A model generated the notes under the pieces. It ran no database searches. It worked only from the letters and a program-made list of their open reading frames with translations, and was not told the DNA's origin. From NCBI RefSeq assembly GCF_042477335.2, contig NC_091247.1, forward strand, positions 225,022,001 to 225,086,000: a stretch of 64,000 bases of DNA, in the 5' to 3' direction. Position numbers and translations under genes: made by a program. Origin of the DNA: Ovis canadensis. Lineage: Eukaryota; Chordata; Mammalia; Artiodactyla; Bovidae. Positions 21,116 to 31,288 of the stretch are shown one piece after another. Positions within the stretch are counted from its first letter, which is position 1; each line of letters opens with the position of its first letter.

Positions 21116-22084
21116 GCGGGGGAGGCAGTGAAGGTTTAACGGGGAACAGTGATCTGATTTAAATACATCTTTAAGATGCTGGTGATCCCCACAGAACAGA
21201 AGGGATTAAATCACTGCAAATTAATTTTTTAAAGTGACTCCAGTCAGGAGGGTTGGGGGTGGGGGTGGCGAGCCTGTTTTCATTGCATCCCTGCCGGAGC
21301 CTCAGTAAAGCACGCAGACACTGTCTAGCTGTGCGCAGAGGCCGCTCAGTCCCCTGAAGAGGGGAGGGTGGAGGTGGGGGTGCTAAAAGCTTTGTCAGGC
21401 GCCTGTGAGAGCGGTAATCTCCACCGGAAAGCTGCCAGGCGCACAGGTCTGACGGAGCCCCGGAGGGTGAAATTCACTGAGGACAGAAACTAAAAAATGA
21501 AAGTAAGAGTTGGCCCTCTAAGCCTGATTCCTCCTTTCCAGCCTGGAGTTTAAATGAACCGCAGATTACCTGGATTGCTGTCTGTGGCCCGGAGGCCTGA
21601 CTCTGGGTCCTGTCTGTCCAAGATGTGGGGGAGGAGGGCAGGCAATATGTCCCTGTACCCCGGCCTTCCGGGGGACCCTGCTGACCCCCACCTTCTCCCA
21701 GAGTGGGATTTGAAGGAAACCAAGCCTCCCAGAGCTGGGACACAAAAATGAGGCATAGGCTGGTCTGAGCTCAGAGAAAAAAGACACTCACCTGTCCCCA
21801 GGCCTCCCCACCGCCCCACCCCAGAGTCCCTTCGCTTCCCGAGGGCCAGCCTTGGCACTTCAGTGGGTCATCCGTGCCAGGCCTCTCCCTGCCCTCTTCT
21901 TCACTGAGCCTGCTGGTTTCATTTGTTTCTGTGGACAGCAAATGGGGTGTGAAGCCCAGGACCCAGGTCAGGGAAGGGGAAAGAAAAATTTCTGCCATCT
22001 GGGTGCCTAATCTGGCTGAGCAGTTCCCGTTTTTCTGGGAAAATTCTACTCATCCTTTATTCGATTTGCCTACAAACACCCTGA
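21116..22084. other. Unique DNA, no gene seen
   Basis: 21170-21240 is AT-rich and rich in taat-like words; a G-rich run follows at 21250-21270. Overlapping ORFs of 70-100 codons at 21474-21858 have no splice-site framing and resemble nothing I know. Confidence 0.35.
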
Positions 22085-22265
22085 CTCAGGTCCTGCCCTC
22101 CTGGCACTTACAACCGATGGGAGGAGTCAAAAATTAACCCAGTAATACCATAAAAATGTCCCTGGAGGGAGGGGTTCCCAGGCTATGAGAGAGCATCATA
22201 GGGGAAGTGTCGAGTCAGGGGAGATCAAGGAAGGCTTCATGGAGGAGGTGACTGATGATGAGGCA
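22085..22265 (-). mobile_element. L2 LINE fragment
   Basis: Reverse-complement L2 wording: ctgccctcctggcacttaca, and gaaggcttcatggaggaggt. Confidence 0.6.
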
Positions 22266-22480
22266 TTAACCCTTCTGACTCACTGTCACCTCTGCAGAGG
22301 AGCCTTTCCTGATGGCCACTCAAGATTGCCTCCTGTCCCTATTCCTTTCCTGATTCTTGTTCACCATCTGTTTCCCTGCACTAGTCTGGAAGTCCCCAAG
22401 AGGTCAGAGGTCTGTCCTGTTTGCCACTGAGTTGCCTGTGCTTGGGACATAGTAGATGTTTGATGACTACTTGTTGATCA
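22266..22480 (+). mobile_element. L2 LINE 3' end
   Basis: cagaggagcctttcctgatg, tagtctggaagtccccaaga, and the tail cttgggacatagtagatgtt. It is in opposite orientation to its left neighbour. Confidence 0.65.
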
Positions 22481-23199
22481 AAAAAAAAAAATGTAAACAA
22501 CATGTGCAAAGGACCTATGGTAGGCGGAATCACAGACTAGGAGGGTGTAGGAGTCAGAATAGGGGGGTGGGGAAGGCACAGAGAGTAACGGGAGATGAGA
22601 CAGAACTACACCCAAGAACAACCCTGGACTGACCGGCATCTCCTCCAGCCTCTGGGCCCCCTTCTGCTCTTCCCTGGTGGCAGAGACTGAGGTTGGGTGT
22701 CTTCCTTCTCCTCCAGAGGAGTGTCATATGGATACCCTGCCCCACTTGATCTGCACCAGACAGCACTCCCCTGGGGTCAAGGCAGGTGAGCACTCATCAC
22801 CTGCCCAATGCTCTTCCTCTCACCACTGCCTTCCTTCCTCCATTCATTCCCTTGCCTGAACCTATGGGGCCACCCGGAGCCCCCAAGAGGCAGTGGGAGG
22901 CAGATCCAGGGCCTCCCTACACCCCACCCCCAGGTTTCCTCTGCACCCCAGTACCAGCAGCCCGGCACTCTTTCTCCTCCCTGAGGCAGAAGTGGAAGGA
23001 GAGAAGGAGCAGGGCTCGGGGCTTGGACCAGACAGGTTTGTGTCCCCCTGGCTGATGACCAGCGCGTGTCTGGACACCAGGCCGACCTCTGCCCTTCAGA
23101 TTCCTCCCAGGTGACATGCAGATGCCCCAAGCCCCAGCGGAGACAGAGCAAGTGTGCCTGAGAGGCTCGAAATCAATTTCTGGTTTTCCTCTACGGCTC
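22481..23199. other. Unique DNA left of the CpG island, no gene seen
   Basis: An 11-base A run at 22481-22491 follows the L2 tail. The ORFs on both strands (up to 143 codons) are unsupported by splice sites. Confidence 0.35.
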
Positions 23200-23339
23200 G
23201 GTTCAGTCACTCCTGACGCTGGGGTCCGGGGTTCGGGCGCCTCCGGCCAGGGGAAGCAGCTGAAACTCACGGCGGTGATGAAGGTGGGGGGAGGTCCCCG
23301 CCCGCGCGGACCCTCCCTCCGCGCCACCAGCGCCGCACG

Positions 23340-23680
23340 CTCCGGCAAACTTTCTGCGTCTACACCTGCTCGTGGTTCTGCGGCGCGTGTCTACACGGCC
23401 TCACCTGCCCCCGGGTCGCTGGCTCAGTCATAGTCCGAGTCTCCAGTCTCACTCGCCACGAGTTAGGAGGACCGTCAACCCCAGTCTTAGGGATCAGTCT
23501 CGACGACCTCGGGATTTCGGGGCGGGGGCGCCTCAGCCGGCTCCCCTGCGCTCGTCTACACCGCCTCAGGAGTCCCCCCACGTCACTGGATACGTCTCAG
23601 CTCAGGGGGCCGCGTCCACTCCGCCTCGGAGACACCGCAGCTCTGGGGCCGCGTCCACACTGCTCAAGGCGCACTAGACC
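23340..23680. repeat. Degenerate repeats inside the CpG island
   Basis: The word tctacac plus a gcctca-like end recurs near 23357, 23389 and 23554. A longer block with ggggccgcgtccac occurs twice, near 23604 and 23645, about 41 bp apart. It looks like an old, eroded tandem array. Confidence 0.5.
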
Positions 23681-23800
23681 CTCCAGAGCGCGGACCGGCA
23701 CGCAGACCCCCGCGAAAGACAGCGGCTCAGCGTAGGAGGTGCGCCCGGATCTCCTCCTGGTGCCCTCCACGCCCAGACCAGCCGGCCGGGGGCGGCTTAC

Positions 23801-24100
23801 CTTGCCCGCGCCCTCACGCTCCTGTCCAGGCGATACCGTCTCTTTCATACATTGTGCAATATTGTCGACGGTGAAAGAACATGTTATAAATCCTCTCCCG
23901 GTCACCTGGCAGTTCCCCACCCTCCCGCCTTTCTTCTTTTTTCGGCGTTTAAGACAATACTCGGCCCCAGCAGCCGGCCGCCGGCCAGGGACTCCGGGGC
24001 TGGCGCTGCTGGCCGCGGCGGGGCGGGCCTTGGGCGGGGTCTGGGCGGGGCCCGCCGCCCTGGGGGCGGGGGCGGGCGGGGTGGGGCGGGGCACCCGGGC
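23801..24100 (-). ncRNA. Candidate noncoding first exon
   Basis: On the minus strand the sequence ends GGGCAAG|GTAAGC, with the GT at 23800/23799. This is an almost ideal donor. The CCAAT boxes lie 60-100 bp beyond the nominal right end, so transcription probably starts near 24050-24100; the true start is not readable. I find no convincing start codon and long coding frame across the donor, so a noncoding exon or a 5' untranslated exon is likelier than a coding one. Confidence 0.4.
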
Positions 24101-24160
24101 TCTGGCCACACTCCCCGGGGAAGCCGCTGTCGGCGACTAGAGCTCCTGTTCCGGCTTCTG

Positions 24161-24198
24161 ATTGGTCTGCCGGCTCGGCGATGCTGACGCCTGATTGG
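24161..24198 (-). promoter_or_regulatory. Pair of CCAAT boxes, 33 bp apart
   Basis: ATTGG appears on the plus strand at 24161-24165 and 24194-24198, so CCAAT is on the minus strand at both. Each is in a tgattggt context, the preferred NF-Y flank. A spacing of about three helical turns is typical of paired NF-Y sites upstream of TATA-less promoters. Confidence 0.65.
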
Positions 24199-24396
24199 TT
24201 AAGGCAAAGAAGAGTAGAGGGTTACAGGATCCATTCTTTGACTTTTTTTTTTTTTTTAATGTAGCCGCCACTACTCTTTTGGGTCCTCCTGAGATCTGTA
24301 GCCTTTTCCTCACTGCTTCTGCACACTCTGTCGTTAACACTTTACTACCTCGAAGGTAATGCTCTTCTTTGTCCTTTTCTACCAAATAGGCCACTT

Positions 24397-24612
24397 GATG
24401 CGAAGAACTGATTCACTGGAAAAGATCTTGATGCTGGGAAAGATTGAAGGCCGGAGAAGGGGACGACAGAGGATGAGGCGGTTGGATGGCATCACCGACT
24501 CGATGGACATGAGTTTGAGCAAGCTCCGGGAGTTGGCGATGGACAGGGAGGCCTGGCTTGCTGCAGTCCATGGGGTCGCAAAGAGTTGGACTCGACCGAG
24601 AGACTGAACTGA
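24397..24612 (+). mobile_element. BovA2 SINE
   Basis: Full BovA2 body from gcgaagaactgattcactgg to cgagagactgaactgac. It lies directly behind the CpG-island promoter. Confidence 0.92.
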
Positions 24613-24730
24613 CCAAATCCGTAGCACCTTGAAGTCAGGACACCGGGTTTGTGATGCTCCCACTGTATCCCCAGGACCTGGTACTGGGAGGTGCTCAAAA
24701 CGTGTTTGTTGATTGGATTCATGGAAAATG
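24613..24730 (+). mobile_element. L2 LINE 3' tail
   Basis: tatccccaggacctggtact, then ggtgctcaaaacgtgtttgt and tgattggattc. A usual L2 3' end. Confidence 0.55.
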
Positions 24731-24814
24731 TACGTATAGGTTTCTAGAGCTATTTTTAAGGCTAGGAACATCCCTTAGAAGAGGGTATTAATATTCTTCT
24801 AGAGTGGGAGGTAG

Positions 24815-24886
24815 AGCAGCGTGGCGCAGTGGAAGCATGCTGGGCCCATAACCCAGAGGTCGATGGATCGAAACCATCCTCTGCTA
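24815..24886 (+). tRNA. tRNA-iMet (CAT)-like gene, probably decaying
   Basis: 72 bases that fold as an initiator methionine tRNA. The CAT anticodon sits in an intact stem with the initiator hallmark of three consecutive G:C pairs (gggcccataaccc). The A box (tggcgcagtgg) and the B-box region (gatggatcgaaacc) are present, and the encoded end is ctcctgcta-like with no genomic CCA. Against the usual mammalian iMet sequence, as I remember it, I count three changes. Base 6 (A to C) breaks an acceptor pair, base 23 (G to A) breaks a D-stem pair, and base 16 is a silent loop change. No run of four T follows within 40 bp, so a normal Pol III stop is missing. No poly-A tail or CCA suggests it is not a retrocopy. 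It is either a weak tRNA gene or a pseudogene. Confidence 0.75.
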
Positions 24887-24898
24887 AGCCCCCAGCTT

Positions 24899-25096
24899 GG
24901 GCTTCCCTTGTAGCTCAGTTGGTAAAGAATCTGCCTGCAAGGCAGGAGATCAGGGTTCGATCCCTGGTTCAAGATGACCCCCTGAAGAAGGAAATGGCAA
25001 CCCATTCCAGTATTCTTGCTTGGAGAATCCTATGGACAGAGGAACCTGGCAGACTACAGTCCATGGGGTTGCAAGAGTTGGACACAGCTTAGGGAC
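24899..25096 (+). mobile_element. Bov-tA SINE
   Basis: Sense copy from gggcttcccttgtagctcag to the truncated gacacagcttagggac end. It begins only 12 bp after the tRNA-like locus. Confidence 0.92.
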
Positions 25097-25100
25097 ATCT

Positions 25101-25322
25101 CCCCACTTCTCTGGTGGCTCAGAGGTTAAAGCGTCTGCCTGGAATGAGGGAGAACCAGGTTTGGTCCCTGGGTTGGGAAGATCCCCTGGAGAAGGAAATG
25201 GCAACCCACTCCAGTACTCTTGCCTGGAAAATCCCATGGAAGGAGGAGCCTGGTAGGCTACAGTCCATGGGGTCGCAAAGAGTCGGACACGACTGAGCGA
25301 CTTCACTTTCACTTTCACTTTA
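25101..25322 (+). mobile_element. Bov-tA SINE with ttagggac duplication
   Basis: Full length, ending in repeated ttcact units. The word ttagggac occurs just before it (near 25090) and just after (25321), consistent with a target-site duplication inside the preceding SINE's end. Confidence 0.92.
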
Positions 25323-25925
25323 GGGACTAAAACAACAAGAATGGAGAGACTGAGGCGCTGAGAAACGCTGTCACTTGGGATGTGCTTACATCAGTGGACT
25401 TCAGATCCCTACGCAGGGAATCCCTGTGAAGTGTCCAGGCCTCAGTTTCCCATCTGTCAAAAGAGAATGTTAGGTTAGAGCCGAAGATGGGTTAGAAGAT
25501 GAACTGTTTGTGTGAACCGATTATACTGTGCTGCTGCGCTTGGCAGTATGAATGAGGCAGTTGTGCCTTCATGTTAAAATCCTGGTTCCCTGCTGTCCTC
25601 TCTCCCTCCCTGACCACAGGGGAATCTAATCACAGGGGAAGTAAAAAGCACTCTGCTCAATCCAGGGGTACCTTGTGGGTACTTTGCCCACTTCTGAGGG
25701 TTTGGGGCCATGTAGGAGGATTTTCTGGGGGGGCACAGGGGTTCTCATTAAGCAAACTGACTTGAGCAGGCATGCTGTTCCGGGGGAAGGGCAATTCTTG
25801 GGAGCACCCTGTTTCCCAAGAGAGCCATTTTGATTGCGAGGTGGTCTCTGATATGGGGTGGGGAGAGGGCTTCCCCTGACAATGGAGGATGTAGGAGCTG
25901 GGTGTGCTAGGGTCAGAATTACCAT
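25323..25925. other. Unique DNA with a MIR trace, no gene
   Basis: cctcagtttcccatctgtca at about 25440 is a MIR word. The rest is unassigned. Confidence 0.35.
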
Positions 25926-26132
25926 GTGTGTGTGCTCAGTCGTGTCCGACTCTTTGTGACTCCACTGACTGTAGCCCTCCAGGCTCCCCTGTCCATGGGA
26001 TTTCTCAGGCAAGAATACTGGAGTGGGTTGCCATTTCCTCCTCCAGAGGATCTTCCCAACACAGGGATTGAACCCACATCTCCTGTGTCTCCTGCATTGA
26101 CAGGCAGATTCTTTACCGCTGGGCCACCAGGG
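25926..26132 (-). mobile_element. Bov-tA SINE
   Basis: Minus-orientation copy from gtgtgtgtgctcagtcgtg to gggccaccaggg. Confidence 0.92.
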
Positions 26133-26174
26133 TGAGGGAGGGTTAATCGATCAGATAAAGGCTGAGACCCTCAG

Positions 26175-26440
26175 CAGCCAGGTTCAGGTTTGCAGAGGAG
26201 CCAGCTTGGTGGCACAGCAAGTTCTCTCTGAGTCTCTGTCTTCATATGGCTTTCTTGTAAGGATGCCAGTCATTGGCTTCAGGGCCCACTCTAATCCAGT
26301 ATGACCTCAACTTAACGTCATCACATCCGCAAAGACCCTATTTCCAAATCAGGTTACAGTCACAGGTACTGGAGGTTAGGGTTTCAAACCTATCTTTTGA
26401 GGGGACACAATTCAACCTGCAAGGCCCAATGAGGAAGGAC
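26175..26440 (+). repeat. Ancient interspersed repeat, family unnamed
   Basis: cactctaatccagtatgacc, tccgcaaagaccctatttcc and ggggacacaattcaacctgc occur in a fixed order familiar from a common old mammalian repeat. I cannot name it with confidence. Confidence 0.55.
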
Positions 26441-27781
26441 CATTCTGGTCAGACGGGAACAGCAAGAGTAGGGACCCTGAGGCGGCCCAGGGTAGATTAC
26501 CTTCCTAGCTACCCACTGCTCTTTAGGGGCTTATCTCTGGCTCATCTCAGTTCCTGATGCCTGGCAGCTGCCTAAACAGAGCCAGGAGGGAACTGATCCC
26601 CTGAATAGTAAGCCTTTCCTTCCAGCAGACCCTGCCCAGCCTGGGACCCTGAGGAGAGCCAGCCTGCCTGCCTGCTTGGTTCCCACCCACCCCCCCTACC
26701 CCAAACCACCCGCATCCCACATACAAGACGGACAAGGACAATAAAAGCTGTTTCCCAAGCAGGTGGTGATTAATCACCAAGTTAATTAAAGAGGCAGTAA
26801 TTACTCTTGGATTTCAGAGGAAGGAGTGATATCTTAGACAGGGGTGGGTGGTCAGCCTTCAGGTCTCCCTGAGGGGGGCTGGAAGATAGAATGTGAAAAG
26901 GCAGCAAGGAGAAACAAACACACAAACAAAACATTTTAAAAAACAAGTAACATTTAAAAGCTTCAGTCATAGCTGTATAGTTTTACTTGACAGAATCAAG
27001 TGGTGGCCTTTAGATTAAGCCTGTCTCAGTACTTTTCCATCTTTGAAATATTTCATTAACAACAACCCCCCAAAAAGGCAAGGGGAGGTTAAATATTTCC
27101 AAACTCCAGTTTGGGATTTATAAATGGCCTCAAATACCCATGACCTCACTTCACACAATGGAGAGGACCTTAAAATTATGTGTAAATCGAACTCCGTCTG
27201 CCCACCCTGTGCATCTTAACGCCAGGGAGGCTCTGTCTTCATTTCTGATTGATTTTTCCCTGACAGAGGTGCAGAGTCCTTTGCTTTAAGTGTCAGGCTG
27301 TCTCTGTCAAGTAGTTAATGACCTATAGAGCACTTAAAACGTACTGGAGGAGCTGCTGTTTGGAGGCACCCCGTGGCGTACCCTCTCCTATTGCCAGTAA
27401 TCACCCCTCATTTATTTGCTCTTATTGGCTTGGAATTTGCTATCAGGTTTCCCCAAAGTGGAGCCCACCAGGAAAGGTCCCATTCCACAGGGACCCAGAA
27501 GAGTGCTGGGTTGGCGTCCAGGGGCAGCAGGTGAGGAGGAGAGGAGTCAGTGTCTCGTGAGTCCTTCATCGTGGGTGTCCTGGTCACCCTCTGAGCACAC
27601 CTTTTCGGATTGCTCCATTCCTCCTGCTCCTGGGGCCACCCCCGCCTTCCCAGTTTCTCCCCTTCATCTGTCTTCAGCCTCAACCTGTCTCCTGAGCCCT
27701 TGTGTCGGCTGCCTTTGGAACACCTACTCCTGGTGGCCACCCGGATTTCTCCCCGCATTTCTGCTCTAGTCTTGTTCTGCC
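26441..27781. other. Repeat-poor stretch, possible enhancer region
   Basis: 26740-27350 is AT-rich with many homeodomain-type taat words and no SINE or LINE I can recognise. This is unusual for this window. No exon or RNA gene seen. Confidence 0.4.
26765..26778. promoter_or_regulatory. 14 bp perfect palindrome with a homeodomain core
   Basis: ggtgattaatcacc is its own reverse complement. It is followed directly by aagttaattaaag and then cagtaattac. Paired TAAT cores are typical of homeodomain dimer sites. The function is inferred from the motif alone. Confidence 0.45.
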
Positions 27782-27946
27782 TGTGATGCAGGAGACCTGG
27801 GTTCAACCCCTGGGTCGGGAAGATCCCTGGAGAAGGAAACAGCAACCCACTCCAGGATTCTTGCTTGGAGAATCCCATGGACAGAGGAGCCTGGCGGGCT
27901 ACAGTCCATGGGGTCGCCCAGAGTCAGACACAACTGAGCGACTCAC
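27782..27946 (+). mobile_element. Bov-tA SINE lacking its head
   Basis: Starts inside the tRNA-like part (gatgcaggagacctgggttc) and runs to gagcgactcac. Confidence 0.9.
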
Positions 27947-28029
27947 AGTTGCGCTGTCCCTGCTTACTGACACGAGCCTCTGTCCACTGAATGAGGGTAT
28001 GCAATCAATCAACCAGTAGGCCCCCTCCC

Positions 28030-28500
28030 CCACGCCACAAAGGGGCTCTCGAGTCTGGTTCCCTGTCCCAATCTGTATCTCCTTGGTCTCAATCCCAACC
28101 CCAAAGCTTTTACCCATCTCAGCAGCCTCCAAATGGAACGGGCCACCCTCCCCAAAGTCACTCAGTCGAACAAAGTCACCTAAAGAGCAATGTGGGGGAT
28201 TTTGCCCTCCTGTTCCCCAACCTCTGTGGCCTCCTCAGGCTTCAGCCTGATACCCAAGGCCCTTCACGACCTGGGCCTGGCGTCGTTTCTCCAGGTTCCT
28301 CTCAGCGCTTCACCCTTCCTGCTACATCACTCCTTCCGTCTTCAGACTTTGCTCGTGATATTCTCTGCCTGGAGCACCCTCATCCTTCAAGGGCACCTCT
28401 TCCAGGAAGCCTTCCTTATTTTGCTCAGAATCTCATAGCTCTTCCCGTAATGTGTTTTCCCTGGAGTTCCGCTGTCTGCCTGCCTTGTCACTCATTCAGG
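28030..28500 (+). mobile_element. L2 LINE fragment
   Basis: Long sense L2: ccttcacgacctgggcctgg, gatattctctgcctggagca and ccaggaagccttccttattt. All ORFs inside are remnants or incidental. Confidence 0.75.
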
Positions 28501-28524
28501 GACATTTACTGAGTGTCCACCGGG

Positions 28525-28660
28525 TGAGGAGTTGTTGGGAGCACCAGTTCTGTTATCAGACAGGCCCAAATTCAAATCTGGCTTTGCCCCTTGCCAGCTG
28601 TGTGACCTCGGGCATGCACTGACCTTCTATGAGCCTGAGTTTCCTCCTCTGCCATGCCCT
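28525..28660 (+). mobile_element. MIR SINE
   Basis: ttcaaatctggctttgcccc, then ccagctgtgtgacctcggg and gagcctgagtttcctcctct. Confidence 0.75.
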
Positions 28661-28879
28661 AGAGCTGGGGCCTGTCCTTGGGCAACTGGAGGATGATGCC
28701 ACCCTGGCAAGGTCAGTGCTGGGAGTGAGAGGAGAGGCTCAGGCTGGGGTGAGCAGAGAGGCAGTGGCTGCAGCAACCTCCAGGATCAAAGCCATGCGGA
28801 GTCATCACAGGGAACACAGAGCTGGCGTGAGCACCCGACTGGGGGCCTGGGAGGCTGAATCGGCTCTTCCAGGAGGAAA

Positions 28880-29375
28880 AGGGCATCCGACTCCTACGGT
28901 TGCCATAACCAATTGCCCCAGACTTGGTGGCTCAAAGCAGTACATACTTCTCCTCTTATACTTCTGGAATCCAGAAATCCAAAATCGGCTTCAGTAGGCT
29001 GAAACTAAGGCGTCCGCAGGGCCATGCCCCTTTCAGAGGCTTTGAAGAGAATCTATTTTATTGCCCTTTCCAGCTTCTAGGGCTGCATTCCTTGGCTCAT
29101 GGCACCTACATCCATCTTTGAAGCCAGGAAGGTAACATCGCTAAATCTCTGTCTCTCCTTCCATCATCGCATTGCCTCCTGCCTTCTATCTGTAAGCTCC
29201 TTCTGCATCTCTCTTATAAAGACACTTGTGAGTGTAATAATCCAGGATAATCTCACCATTTGAAAATCCTTAATCACAAGCACAAAGTCTTTTCCATGTT
29301 AATATTCATGGATTCCAGGGATTCGGAAGTGGACGTTTTAGGGGGAGCCATTATTCAGCCTACTATCCAAGGCAA
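28880..29375 (+). repeat. Ancient interspersed repeat, family unnamed
   Basis: ggttgccataaccaattgcc, agcttctagggctgcattcc, ataatccaggataatctcac and ccattattcagcctacta occur in the order of a common old mammalian repeat. Confidence 0.55.
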
Positions 29376-29389
29376 CTCAGCAAAGAGGT

Positions 29390-29529
29390 TGCGATCACAG
29401 GCTCTGAAGCTACTTCTGGGGGCTTGAACTCAGCGCCACCGTGTGCCAGCTGTTTGGCTTTGGGCAAGTTGCTACAGCTCTCTGATGCTCAGTTTCCTCA
29501 TCTATAAAATGGGAACAGTGCCTGAAAGA
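29390..29529 (+). mobile_element. MIR SINE, left part
   Basis: tgccagctgtttggctttgg, then ctcagtttcctcatctataa and atgggaacagtgcct. The 3' end continues at 29744 after the Bov-tA insert. Confidence 0.8.
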
Positions 29530-29743
29530 AAAGTGAAAGTGTTTGCCACTCAGTTGTGTCCAACTCTTTGTGACTCCATGGACTGCAGCCTGCCAGGCTT
29601 CTCTGTCCATGGGATTCTCCAGGCAAGAATACTGGAGTAGGTTGCCATTCCCTTCTCCAGGGGATCCTCCGAGCCCAGGGATTGAACCTGGGTCTCCCAC
29701 ATTGCGGGCAGATTCTTTACCTTCTGAGCGATCAGGGAAGCCC
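29530..29743 (-). mobile_element. Bov-tA SINE inserted in a MIR
   Basis: Full-length minus copy. cagtgcct before it and again after it (29743-29750) is the target-site duplication. Confidence 0.93.
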
Positions 29744-29800
29744 AGTGCCTAGCTCCAGGCAAGAATTCAGTAGGTGTTTCAGGAACATCTGTTGGGTTGA
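29744..29800 (+). mobile_element. MIR SINE, right part
   Basis: gtgcctagctccaggcaaga, then attcagtaggtgtttcagg. The tail of the split MIR. Confidence 0.6.
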
Positions 29801-29850
29801 GGGAACTGCATGTGCCAGGGCCTGGAGGTTAAGAGAGACCCCAGAGGACT

Positions 29851-30040
29851 TCCCTGGGGGTCCAGTGGCTAAAACTCCATGCCCCCAGTGCAGGGGGGCC
29901 CAGGTTCAATCCCTGATCAGGGAACAAGATCCCACATGCTGCAGCTAAAGATCCTGCATACTGCAACGAAGATCAAAGACCCTGCATGCCGCAACTAAGA
30001 CCTGATGTAGCCAAATAAATAAATAAATACTTTAAGGAAG
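29851..30040 (+). mobile_element. CHR SINE with target-site duplication
   Basis: Complete CHR ending in repeated aaat units. gaccccagag lies before the insert and gaccccagaa shortly after. Confidence 0.93.
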
Positions 30041-31285
30041 AGAGAGAGAAAGACCCCAGAAGGACCCTACTACGGAAAGATGGGAAGATGAGCAGGAAAG
30101 TGGACAAGGCAGGGCAGGCTGGGGCAGAGGGGTGAGGGTGGAGCCGGACCAGGTCCCAGGGAGGAGTGTGTGAACGTGTGTGCCTGCAGGGCAGTTTTAG
30201 GATGGAGCATCGTAAAGCTCTCTCATCTCCCACTCTGGGCTCGAACCCAGGGAGAAGGCACCAGCATCCTGAAGCACTGAGACGTCGGGTATGAGCACTG
30301 GCCGAGGGGCCAGACCAACCTGGGGTCAACTCCTCAGCCCCTGCAAGCGTCCTCACCTGATCCAGGGAGGCTGGAACGACCCACGGTACAGGCTAAGGCG
30401 GGGGAGCTCGGGGCTTGCTTTGTATCACCGCGGTTACCAGTTTTATTTCTGGACCTGGTCACCTGTCTCCACAGTCTCCTTCCCCTGGGGACTCAACTGC
30501 ACAGACTTGTCCTAACAGACCCAGGGAGCCAGAAGCAATCTTGCCCCACCCCACATACACAAAGCAACCCCCGCCCATAGGAAGTGGGAGACTGTGGGGC
30601 TGCTGGAGCAAGTGAGGGGCATTTGAGGCTGGATCCTGACTCGTTCCCAGGAAGCCAGAGTAGGGGGTCTTGAAAGGCCTGAACCCCCAGAGCCTTTCTT
30701 ACCCACCCAGACACTAAGAGGGTGGCTGTGAGCAAACCCAGACACGTGTCCCCACCCTTCTCTCCCCACCGGGTTCAGCCCCTGCCCACTGCTTGGGAGG
30801 TCCCGGGCCCCGCGTGGTCAGAGTTGTCTGGCCTAGACTCGAGGCGACGGAGGAAGGGCATCGCTGAGCCGGCCGAGGCATCCCCTGGTGGTGATAGAGC
30901 CTTCTGGGATGAATTATCAGAACCACCCTACCAGGGCTCATGGCCCCTGCTGCGCGCTCCACAGGCCCACATCAGCATCATCGATTGATTAGAGCTTCTG
31001 ACAGCCTCCACGGTCGGGAGGTGGGGTGAGAGGCCGCTGCTGGCCCATCTGATGTGTCCAGGCTTCGCCTCCAGCAGCCCAGCTCGGAGATTGCCTCTTT
31101 CCATCAGACAAAAGTGGGGTGCTTTTCCAACAGCTGCACTTCCATTGCCCTGCCCTTCCTGGGTGTGGAGGCAGCTACCTGTCTTTTCCAGTTTTCACGT
31201 ATGTAACATGGGTCACGTACTAATTACAGGTGCTGGAAATTGGAGGGAAGAAAATCATTCTCCCTTTTCCAGCAAGAACCAGCCC
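30041..31285. other. Unique DNA, no gene seen
   Basis: GC-moderate sequence. Short MIR or L2-like words occur, but no convincing element, exon or RNA gene. Confidence 0.35.
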
Positions 31286-31288
31286 TAG

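Larger units (their letters stand above)
23200..24200 (-). promoter_or_regulatory. CpG island, candidate minus-strand promoter
   Basis: CpG-rich for about 1 kb. From right to left (minus-strand direction) it contains two CCAAT boxes (24194-24198 and 24161-24165), a dense cluster of GC boxes at 24005-24095 (repeated gggcggg on the plus strand), and a strong minus-strand splice donor after 23801. This is the layout of a TATA-less housekeeping-type promoter firing leftwards, away from NFAM1. In human an intergenic lncRNA lies between TCF20 and NFAM1, so a lncRNA promoter fits; a far-upstream TCF20 first exon is the alternative. Neither is proven by the sequence. Confidence 0.65.

Noticed and set aside
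23597-24109. 170-codon minus-strand ORF across the 24 kb CpG island
   Set aside because: It crosses a near-ideal splice donor at 23801 and its composition reflects GC content. Treated as noncoding.
24899-25322. Repeated ORFs reading like FSRQEYWSGLPFPSPG throughout the window
   Set aside because: This is the translation of Bov-tA SINEs and appears wherever a copy lies; it is not a protein family.
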